Origin: Actinomycetota bacterium
GTDB taxonomy: Bacteria > Actinomycetota > Acidimicrobiia > Acidimicrobiales > Ilumatobacteraceae
Length of the DNA: 6,601 nt
Assembly: GCA_016870295.1 (NCBI GenBank)
Contig: VGBY01000061.1
Coordinates: forward strand, 1 to 6,601
Direction of reading: 5' to 3'
This document shows, piece by piece, positions 1-5,815 of the stretch. The notes under the pieces are model-generated. The model was not told the DNA's origin, made no database searches, and worked only from the letters and a program-made list of their open reading frames with translations. Within the stretch, counting starts at the first letter, position 1. Every line of letters begins with the position of its first letter. The position numbers and the translations under genes are program-made.

Positions 1-227
1 GCGGCGAATTGGCGGGCAATCGAGCGCGCGGCTTTGCCGTGCTTGCGGAGCTGCGCAACGAACGCCTCGACATCGGCGCTGCCCGCGGTCATTGACGTCT
101 TGCCGCGCATCGCCAACCACTCCTCATAGTCACGCAAGTCGCGACGGTACGCCTCGATCGTTTTTACCGCGCGACCCTGTTCGATCTGCAACCATGCCAG
201 AAAACGCTCGGAGGGTTCGAGCGACAC
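1..227 (-). CDS. xerD: XerD-like tyrosine recombinase, N-terminal part (3' end outside window)
   Basis: The 75 complete codons visible encode the N-terminal SAM-like core-binding domain of a Xer recombinase. Residues 9-32 carry the family pattern: FLAWLQIEQGR, then TIEAYRRDL (an R/K-rich turn followed by 'YRRDL'). Near residues 67-74 ARSIARQF looks like the 'slaR..aalR' helix. The C-terminal catalytic domain with the R-H-R-Y residues lies beyond position 1, so activity cannot be judged. Xer enzymes act as a XerC/XerD heterotetramer at dif to resolve chromosome dimers. The start is a GTG at 227-225. It is preceded by GGAGG (minus strand, 241-237) with a 9-nt spacer, and no better start is visible in frame. 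The gene begins 5 nt after the Nudix stop, and its ribosome-binding site lies inside the last codons of that gene. XerD rather than XerC is inferred from synteny, since actinobacterial xerD follows pyrG and a Nudix gene. The Xer family call is firm, the C/D call less so. Confidence 0.87.
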   Translation of the reverse strand, partial: MSLEPSERFLAWLQIEQGRAVKTIEAYRRDLRDYEEWLAMRGKTSMTAGSADVEAFVAQLRKHGKAARSIARQFA

Positions 228-232
228 GTCGG

Positions 233-808
233 TCAGCCTCCGCGCAGCACGCGGTCGGTGAGCAGCAAACCAATCACCGTCTTGGCGTCGTCAATGCGGC
301 CATCCGCCACCATCGCCAGCGCTTCCTGCAACGTGAACTCCTCGATCGTCATATGGCGCTCTTCGGGCCCATGGCGATCATGGTCAACGTCCCGCAGTTG
401 CCGCGCCAGAAACACCTCCACGCTTGAATTGGAGATTCCCGGCGCCGACGTGTGCTTGCCGAGCCGTTGCCAATGGTCGGCCTCGATCCCCACCTCCTCG
501 CGCAACTCGCGCTCTGCAGTGATGAGCGGGTCTTCACCCTCCACATCCCGCATGCCCGCTGGAATCTCGAGGGTCATGCGATGCAGGGCGGGTCTGTATT
601 GGCGCACGAGCACGACCCTGGGCTGTGCGCCATCACGTAGCGCCACCACCCCCACGGCGCCAGGCGACAGCACGAAACTGCGGGTAAACGCCTCACCATC
701 GGGGTCGATGAAATCGCCTCGCACGAGCGACCACATCGCCCACTCGTGCACCGTGACCAACGGCTGCGAGCGAAAACCACCAACAGGGTCGGTCGAGCGT
801 TGGGTCAT
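233..808 (-). CDS. Nudix hydrolase, ADP-ribose pyrophosphatase type
   Basis: This 191-aa protein carries a Nudix box at residues 85-108: Gly85, Glu92, then RELREEVGI at 100-108, which supplies the metal-binding REUXEEXGU core. There are six rather than five residues between the Gly and the first Glu, a spacing I also recall in the M. tuberculosis homologue Rv1700. QYR (70-72), EIPAG (81-85) and SAPGISNSS (121-129) match the ADP-ribose pyrophosphatase subfamily, which hydrolyses ADP-ribose to AMP and ribose-5-phosphate in the cytosol, usually as a dimer. The start is ATG at 808-806. It has no clear Shine-Dalgarno and lies 11 nt after the pyrG stop, so translation may be coupled to pyrG. The N-terminal segment before the Nudix fold (about residues 12-48) resembles the subfamily's beta-strand dimerisation region, which supports the full-length start. 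The Nudix fold is certain. ADP-ribose as substrate is inferred from motifs and synteny, and other NDP-sugars are possible. Confidence 0.92.
   Translation of the reverse strand: MTQRSTDPVGGFRSQPLVTVHEWAMWSLVRGDFIDPDGEAFTRSFVLSPGAVGVVALRDGAQPRVVLVRQYRPALHRMTLEIPAGMRDVEGEDPLITAERELREEVGIEADHWQRLGKHTSAPGISNSSVEVFLARQLRDVDHDRHGPEERHMTIEEFTLQEALAMVADGRIDDAKTVIGLLLTDRVLRGG
237..241 (-). promoter_or_regulatory. Shine-Dalgarno of the xerD-like gene
   Basis: The minus strand reads GGAGG here, 9 nt upstream of the GTG start at 227. It overlaps the two terminal glycine codons of the Nudix gene. It is one of only two clear Shine-Dalgarno sequences in the window and supports the GTG start chosen for the recombinase. 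Confidence 0.7.
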
Positions 809-819
809 TGAGCCGCGCG

Positions 820-2484
820 TCAGTGCGCGTGCCCCACGGCAGTGCCAGCAGCGCGATCGGCCACCGCTTCGACCTGGCTCCGACCGTGTTTGGCGCGATT
901 CGCCAACGCCGCACCAATCAATTCGCGAAACAGCGGATGCGGACGATCGGGTCGACTCTTGAACTCGGGATGTGCTTGCGTCCCCACCCAGAACGGATGA
1001 TTCTCCAGTTCAATGAACTCCACGAGACGCTTGTCGGGCGAAGTACCACTGCAGACGAAGCCTGCCTCTTCGAAGCGCGCACGATAACCAGAATTGAACT
1101 CGTAACGATGGCGGTGGCGTTCGCTCACCACCGGTTCGTTGTATGCCCTTGACACCTTCGTGCCGGGCTGCAGCACCGCGTAGTACGCGCCGAGACGCAT
1201 CGTGCCGCCCTTGTCGGTGACCTCACGTTGATCGTGCATCAAGTCGATCACCGGGTGTGGCGTGGCGGGATTGAATTCAGTCGAATTCGCATCCGCCAGA
1301 CCGAGCACGTGTCGCGCGAACTCCACCGTCATCACTTGCATACCAAGGCACAACCCGAGGCATGGCACGTCGTTCTCGCGGGCGAACTCAGCCGCACGAA
1401 TTTTGCCTTCGATACCACGCGGACCAAAGCCACCGGGGATGACGATGCCATCCAGGGTGGTCATGCGGTCGTCGGCCAGCAAGCCCTCGACCTCCTCGGC
1501 TTGAATCCACACGATCTCCACCTTGGCGCCGTGATGGAACCCGGCATGGCGCAGTGATTCGGCCACCGAGAGATACGCGTCATGCAAGTCGACGTACTTA
1601 CCGATCAAGCCCATGCGCACCGGCTTGGTCGACGCCTCAACTCGCGCGACGAGCGCCTGCCACGGCGAGAGGTCGATCTCACGTTCGATTCGCAACGTCT
1701 CACAGACGACCGTGTCGAGACCCTCGTCGTGCAAGATGAGCGGCAACTCGTAGATGTTGCCGACGTCCGCCGCGTTGATCACATTGCGCACCGGTACGTC
1801 GCACTGGCCAGAGATCTTGCGCTTCAGCCCGTCGGACAACGCTTGCTCACTGCGACAGACGATGACATCCGGCTGGATACCGCGGCTGCGCAATTCCGTG
1901 ACGCTGTGCTGCGTTGGCTTGGTCTTCTGCTCGCCACTCGGCCCGATGAACGGCACCAGGGTTACGTGCACGTAGCAAACGTTGTCGCGGCCCACCTCGT
2001 TGCGCCACTGACGAATCGATTCAAGGAACGGCAGGATCTCGATATCGCCGACCGTGCCACCAACCTCGGTGATGACGACATCAACGTCATCTAGGGTGAT
2101 GCGTTGGATGCGTCGCTTGATCTCGTCGGTGACATGCGGGATCACTTGCACCGTACGCCCGAGATAGTCGCCGCGGCGCTCTGCCGCCAGGACGGATTGG
2201 TAGATCGAACCAGTCGTCGCGTTGGATGCGCGGCTCAAGTTCTCGTCGATGAATCGCTCGTAATGACCGAGGTCGAGATCGGTTTCGCCACCGTCATCCG
2301 TGACGAACACCTCACCATGCTCGAACGGATTCATCGTGCCGGGGTCAACGTTGATGTACGGATCCAGTTTTTGCATGGTGACACGTAGGCCACGCATCTT
2401 CAGCAGTCGACCAAGTGAAGAAGCGGTGAGTCCCTTGCCGAGTGCGCTCGCCACGCCCCCGGTTACGAACACATGCTTGGGCAC
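820..2484 (-). CDS. pyrG: CTP synthase (glutamine-hydrolysing)
   Basis: This 554-aa protein converts UTP, ATP and glutamine to CTP, the last step of de novo pyrimidine nucleotide synthesis, and is a cytosolic tetramer. The N-terminal synthetase domain (about 1-268) begins MPKHVFVTGG with the ATP-binding loop GGVASALGKG (9-18), then EVGGTVGDIE (140-149) and the KPTQHSV segment (189-195). The C-terminal class I glutaminase domain (about 290-525) has the GGFGPRG oxyanion loop (351-357), nucleophile Cys379 in GLCLGMQ, and His505/Glu507 in AHPEFKSRP, so the catalytic triad is complete. HRHRYEFN is at 456-463. Length is normal (E. coli has 545 aa), with about 30 extra low-complexity residues at the C-terminus. 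The start is GTG at 2484-2482, giving the conserved N-terminus with a GGGAG Shine-Dalgarno 7 nt upstream. It follows recN after a 65-nt structured gap and precedes the Nudix gene by 11 nt. Confidence 0.98.
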   Translation of the reverse strand: MPKHVFVTGGVASALGKGLTASSLGRLLKMRGLRVTMQKLDPYINVDPGTMNPFEHGEVFVTDDGGETDLDLGHYERFIDENLSRASNATTGSIYQSVLAAERRGDYLGRTVQVIPHVTDEIKRRIQRITLDDVDVVITEVGGTVGDIEILPFLESIRQWRNEVGRDNVCYVHVTLVPFIGPSGEQKTKPTQHSVTELRSRGIQPDVIVCRSEQALSDGLKRKISGQCDVPVRNVINAADVGNIYELPLILHDEGLDTVVCETLRIEREIDLSPWQALVARVEASTKPVRMGLIGKYVDLHDAYLSVAESLRHAGFHHGAKVEIVWIQAEEVEGLLADDRMTTLDGIVIPGGFGPRGIEGKIRAAEFARENDVPCLGLCLGMQVMTVEFARHVLGLADANSTEFNPATPHPVIDLMHDQREVTDKGGTMRLGAYYAVLQPGTKVSRAYNEPVVSERHRHRYEFNSGYRARFEEAGFVCSGTSPDKRLVEFIELENHPFWVGTQAHPEFKSRPDRPHPLFRELIGAALANRAKHGRSQVEAVADRAAGTAVGHAH

Positions 2485-2491
2485 TTCGCGT

Positions 2492-2496
2492 CTCCC
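2492..2496 (-). promoter_or_regulatory. Shine-Dalgarno of pyrG
   Basis: The minus strand reads GGGAG followed by a 7-nt spacer and the GTG start of pyrG. It fixes the pyrG start and lies inside the 3' arm of the outer stem described for this gap. Confidence 0.7.
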
Positions 2497-2543
2497 GTCG
2501 TTCTCACCTGACGGGGTTCCGCCAGGTTCATCCTTGACGGGAG
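2492..2543 (-). promoter_or_regulatory. Nested hairpin in the recN-pyrG gap that can hide the pyrG Shine-Dalgarno
   Basis: Read on the minus strand, CTCCCGTC (2543-2536) is perfectly complementary to GACGGGAG (2499-2492). The latter contains the pyrG Shine-Dalgarno GGGAG, 7 nt before the GTG start. Between the two arms lies a second hairpin at 2527-2506: ACCTGGCGG, loop AACC, CCGTCAGGT, which is nine pairs including one G-U in RNA. The inner hairpin is joined to the outer stem by 8 nt on one side and 6 nt on the other. It is not followed by a T-run, so it is not a canonical intrinsic terminator. Possible roles are translational control of pyrG, RNA processing or stabilisation between recN and pyrG, or weak termination after recN. 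The pairing is seen in the sequence; any regulatory role is inference. I recognise no known riboswitch family. Confidence 0.45.
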
Positions 2544-2549
2544 GTCAGT

Positions 2550-4163
2550 CTACCCAGAGCGACGTTGACTGCGCGTCTTCGTGCGCGCTTTCAGCATGTT
2601 CCTCGCATGTTCCACGGCGGATTCGACGGCCATACTGCCCGACAACATGCGGGCGATCTCGTCTGCCCGCTCGTCGTCGGCGAGATTGCGCGCCGTCGCG
2701 TAGGTAATCCCCTTGCGCACCTCTTTGCTTACTACTACTTGACGGTGGGCCTGTGCTGCCACCTGCGGAAGGTGCGTAACCACCAACACTTGGTGGCGCT
2801 CCCCCAGTTCGGCAAGCGAGTTGGCGACGGCAACTGCTGCGTCGCCACCGATACCTGCATCAACTTCGTCGAACACCAGAGTGCCGGGCGCTTGCGTCAA
2901 CACCAAACGCAACGCCAACATCGAGCGGGCAAGTTCGCCACCCGAGGCGACCTTGGCAAGCTCCGCGGGTTCGCTGCCGGGGTTGGCAGCCAGGAGGAAC
3001 CGCACCTCGTCACCGGCCAGATCTTGCGGGTCGTCACCCACCTCGATGCGCACGCGTGCACCGGCCAACGCGAGATTCGTGAGGTGTTGCTCCACGGCCT
3101 TCGCCAGTTTCGGTGCCGCCGTCTCGCGTTGCTTGCGCACCTTGACCGCTTCCCGCGCTACTTCGGCGAGTGCCGAGGTGCGGCGCTTGTCGAGGTCGGC
3201 AGCGCGCTCTTCCCATGACTCCAGCTCGGCGAGACGACCTGCTGTTTCTTGGCCGTAGACCATGACCGCCGCCAGTGTCTCGCCGTACTTGCGGCGTAGG
3301 TCAAAGAGCAACTGGCGACGCTGTGCCAGCGAGTCGAGACGAGCGGGATCTTCTTCGACGGTTTCCAACACACGGCGCATATCGTCGGCGGCGTCGGTAA
3401 CTAGCGATTGCAGTTCACGAATGCGCTCGACGTGTTCGCGCATCGCTTCACTGCGACCCAACGCAGCCGCCGCCGTCGTCATACGGTCGACGGCCCCTTC
3501 ATCATCGGTGAGCCCGGCGATGGCAGCAGCGAGCGATTCGCGATGCAATGTCGCGTCTTGCAGGAGGTCGATCTGTTGCTCGAGTACGGCATCTTCGTCG
3601 GGGTCGTCAAGTGCCGCTTTGGCAATCTCTTCAACTTGGAAGCGAAGTAGGTCGATCTCTCGGGCGCGCGCCCGTTCGTCGCCGCCCATGGTGGCGAGTG
3701 CCGCATCAATCTCCGTTAGCTTCGCCCGTGCTGCCCGCAAGCCCGCGAGATCAACGGCGGCGAATGCGTCGAGGGCCGCCCGCTGTGCTGGCGCACCTAG
3801 CAGGCTCTGGTGCTCGTGTTGACCGTGCAAGTCGATTAGCGCAGCGCCGATCTCGGCCAGGTTCGCGACGGTAGCCAAGCGTCCGTCGACGTAGGCACGC
3901 GACCTCCCGTCGCGCGGCACCACTCGGCACAGTAGGCGTTCGCCGCCCGAGTCGTCAATGAAACGACCTTCTACCCGCAACTCGTCGGCACCGGCCCGCA
4001 CCATCGACGCATCGGCCCGCTGTCCGACCAGCAAGTTGATCGCTTCGACGATCATCGTCTTGCCCGCGCCGGTCTCGCCCGTCAGTACCGTCAGACCATC
4101 GCCGAAGATGATGCTTGCTTCTTCGATGACCCCGAGATCTTCTATCCGCAGTTCAACGAGCAT
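2550..4163 (-). CDS. recN: DNA repair protein RecN (SMC-like ATPase)
   Basis: This 537-aa protein is an SMC-family ATPase that works at DNA double-strand breaks with RecA-dependent recombination, on the nucleoid. The N-terminal head carries MLVELRIEDLGVIEEA and Walker A GETGAGKT (29-36). LIDLHGQHEHQSLL (109-122) is the RecN-typical motif following Walker A. The middle region (about 145-360) is rich in Ala, Glu, Arg and Leu and should form the antiparallel coiled coil. The C-terminal head has the ABC signature ASGGELARSMLALRL (406-420), Walker B TLVFDEVDAGIGG (428-440) and the H-loop VVTHLPQVAA (461-470). It is slightly shorter than the usual 550-590 aa, the difference probably lying in the coiled coil. 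The start is ATG at 4163-4161, 12 nt after the nadK stop, with only a weak AGGG 10 nt upstream. The C-terminal tail is basic. An SOS box, if any, would have to lie upstream of the operon, since none is evident directly before this gene. Confidence 0.97.
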   Translation of the reverse strand: MLVELRIEDLGVIEEASIIFGDGLTVLTGETGAGKTMIVEAINLLVGQRADASMVRAGADELRVEGRFIDDSGGERLLCRVVPRDGRSRAYVDGRLATVANLAEIGAALIDLHGQHEHQSLLGAPAQRAALDAFAAVDLAGLRAARAKLTEIDAALATMGGDERARAREIDLLRFQVEEIAKAALDDPDEDAVLEQQIDLLQDATLHRESLAAAIAGLTDDEGAVDRMTTAAAALGRSEAMREHVERIRELQSLVTDAADDMRRVLETVEEDPARLDSLAQRRQLLFDLRRKYGETLAAVMVYGQETAGRLAELESWEERAADLDKRRTSALAEVAREAVKVRKQRETAAPKLAKAVEQHLTNLALAGARVRIEVGDDPQDLAGDEVRFLLAANPGSEPAELAKVASGGELARSMLALRLVLTQAPGTLVFDEVDAGIGGDAAVAVANSLAELGERHQVLVVTHLPQVAAQAHRQVVVSKEVRKGITYATARNLADDERADEIARMLSGSMAVESAVEHARNMLKARTKTRSQRRSG

Positions 4164-4175
4164 CGAGACGTTGCC

Positions 4176-5033
4176 CTATTCCGACAACCCGAACTTGGAT
4201 CGCAGAATCTGGTGGAACTTCGGCGGCGCAAAACGAACGAAGTGCGCCGTGCAGGTGTCGGGAGCAAACGTGACACGGTCGCCGGCGGCGAGGCTCGCGA
4301 CACGGCGACCATCGATCGAGAGATCAACAGGCCGAGTTCCGGCGACGGTCATGGCCAAGTGCTCGTCGGGCCCCAACACGAGCGATCGGTCGAAGTTCAT
4401 GTGCGGCGACACTGGTGTAACGATGAGTGCGCGGTGCCGCGGCGACACCACCGGCCCGCGCGCCGACATCGAATAGGCAGTCGAACCCGTCGGTGTTGCG
4501 ACGATGACACCGTCGGCTGAGTAGCGCTCGAACAGTTCGTGGTTGACGGCGACGTCGATCCACACGGTATGGCCGGATTGCTGTTTTTCTAGCACTGCTT
4601 CGTTGAGTGCACGCCAGGCCGTTTCCGGCACATCTTTCTTCTCGACCGCAACCGACAAGAGCATTCGTTCGTCGATGATGAAGTCACGTCCCGGCTTGCC
4701 GGCGAGTGCGGTTTCCACCGAGGAAATCGCACTGTCGATGCCCACCTCGGTGAGGTATCCGAGCACACCGACGTTCACCCCCAACACCGGCACGGGCGCC
4801 CCGTTCAACATGCTGACGGCCCGCAACACCGTGCCGTCACCGCCGAGCACCACGACGAGATCAGCGTCTGCAGCGTCGCGGTCGCTCGCCACATCGCCTA
4901 GCCCGTGGGCCTGTGCATCGGGTTTGCACATCCAGAGATGATGGCCGGCCTTGCTGAGCGCAGCGCGCAAACTCGTGAGGAGTGGCGCAACCTCGCTGCG
5001 GGTGTGGTGGGCCACCACCATCACATTGGCCAT
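4176..5033 (-). CDS. nadK: NAD kinase
   Basis: This 285-aa cytosolic enzyme phosphorylates NAD to NADP using ATP or polyphosphate and so sets the NADP(H) pool. The GGDGT motif at 64-68 contains the catalytic Asp66. NVGVLGYL (87-94), LNEAVLEK (143-150), the glycine-rich TPTGSTAYSMSARGP (180-194) and SIDG (239-242) follow in the order normal for the family. In the glycine-rich motif, Arg192 stands where the M. tuberculosis and E. coli enzymes, as I recall them, have Gly (…SAGGP). The catalytic residues are otherwise in place and length is typical. The ATG start at 5033-5031 has no Shine-Dalgarno and lies 5 nt after the tlyA stop, which suggests translational coupling. The neighbours tlyA upstream and recN downstream are the standard order in both actinobacteria and Firmicutes. 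Confidence 0.97.
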   Translation of the reverse strand: MANVMVVAHHTRSEVAPLLTSLRAALSKAGHHLWMCKPDAQAHGLGDVASDRDAADADLVVVLGGDGTVLRAVSMLNGAPVPVLGVNVGVLGYLTEVGIDSAISSVETALAGKPGRDFIIDERMLLSVAVEKKDVPETAWRALNEAVLEKQQSGHTVWIDVAVNHELFERYSADGVIVATPTGSTAYSMSARGPVVSPRHRALIVTPVSPHMNFDRSLVLGPDEHLAMTVAGTRPVDLSIDGRRVASLAAGDRVTFAPDTCTAHFVRFAPPKFHQILRSKFGLSE

Positions 5034-5038
5034 GTAGT

Positions 5039-5812
5039 TCAGGCTATTGAGCTGCGCACGGCACGCAGCCAGTGCTCGCGGTTTCCCGCCGGCCCCGGAA
5101 CTGCGCTGGGGGCCTCACCCGTCACGGTGGCCCCGTAATCGGCTACTGCCACCGCAATCTCGTTGATGCACCGACGACGAATCGTTTCATCCGTGATCAC
5201 ACCACCGCCGCGATCAACTTCTTCCTTCGTCGCCTCAAACTGCGGCTTCACGAGCACGAGCAGCTCGCCGCCCTCACGCAGCGCAGCAACGAGCCCCGCC
5301 AGAACCATACGCAGGGAGATGAACGAGAGATCGGCGACGACGAGATCAAATTCGCCTCGCAACGATCCGTCGTTCAACATCGAACCGATGTCGCGAGCGT
5401 TCACACCGTCGCGCACTTCAACCCGCGGGTCGTATGCGATGCGCGGATGCAGGAGACCCTGACCCACGTCGCATGCCACAACGCTGGCTGCGCCGGATTG
5501 CAAGAGACAGTCGACGAAGCCACCAGTCGAGGCCCCGGCGTCAAGCACACGAGCGCCAGCAACGGCGAGCGGACGATGTTCCTGCGCGAAGTGGGCCAGT
5601 GCCGCCTCCAACTTCAGGCCGCCGCGGCTGACGTATCTGGCAAGTGGCACGACCGCCAATTGGTCTCGTTCCGATACCTGACGGGCTGCATTCAACACTG
5701 GCGCCCCGTTCACGGTGACGCGATCATCAGCGATGAGTTCCGCCGCTTCGCTCGCACTACGCGCCAACCCGCTTGCAACGAGGGCTTGATCAATACGTCG
5801 CGGCCGAGCCAC
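5039..5812 (-). CDS. tlyA: TlyA-family rRNA 2'-O-methyltransferase
   Basis: This 257-aa protein has an N-terminal S4 RNA-binding domain (about 1-58, MARPRRIDQALVASGLARS...) and a FtsJ/RrmJ-like SAM methyltransferase domain (about 60-250). The SAM-binding motif is DAGASTGGF (91-99). The family's catalytic residues are recognisable as Lys67 (SRGGLKLEAAL), Asp161 (ADLSFISL), Lys189 (LVKPQFE) and Glu246 (GNREHWL). TlyA methylates cytidines at the ribosomal subunit interface (C1920 of 23S and, in the longer type, C1409 of 16S, E. coli numbering), and in mycobacteria its loss gives capreomycin resistance. It ends soon after Glu246, so it lacks the roughly 15-20-residue C-terminal tail of the 268-aa M. 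tuberculosis protein, while its N-terminus matches that protein. The GTG start at 5812-5810 keeps the whole S4 domain and lies 3 nt after the phosphatase stop, without a clear Shine-Dalgarno. Haemolysin annotations for this family are historical and not supported here. Confidence 0.95.
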   Translation of the reverse strand: MARPRRIDQALVASGLARSASEAAELIADDRVTVNGAPVLNAARQVSERDQLAVVPLARYVSRGGLKLEAALAHFAQEHRPLAVAGARVLDAGASTGGFVDCLLQSGAASVVACDVGQGLLHPRIAYDPRVEVRDGVNARDIGSMLNDGSLRGEFDLVVADLSFISLRMVLAGLVAALREGGELLVLVKPQFEATKEEVDRGGGVITDETIRRRCINEIAVAVADYGATVTGEAPSAVPGPAGNREHWLRAVRSSIA

Positions 5813-5815
5813 GCG

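Noticed and set aside
258..962. A 234-codon plus-strand open frame opposite the Nudix gene and the pyrG 3' end
   Set aside because: It is a Ser/Arg/Pro-rich shadow spanning two confident genes, with no domain signal.
1274..1288. Two GAATTC hexamers four bases apart
   Set aside because: They lie inside a normal coding stretch of pyrG (around the ANSTEFNP codons) and nothing around them suggests a binding site.
2506..2527. Intrinsic (rho-independent) terminator after recN
   Set aside because: The stem is strong, but on the transcribed strand it is followed by GAGAACGACG rather than a T-run. I therefore kept it only as part of a possible leader structure.
2463..2531. A 22-codon minus-strand open frame starting at an ATG (2531-2529) in the recN-pyrG gap and overlapping the pyrG start
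   Set aside because: It has no Shine-Dalgarno at usable spacing and its peptide shows no pyrimidine-related or other attenuator-like codon pattern, so chance is the simplest reading.
2565..3218. A 217-codon plus-strand open frame opposite the 3' half of recN
   Set aside because: It is antisense to the conserved RecN head domain. It has no family motif, no ribosome-binding site that I can see and biased shadow composition.
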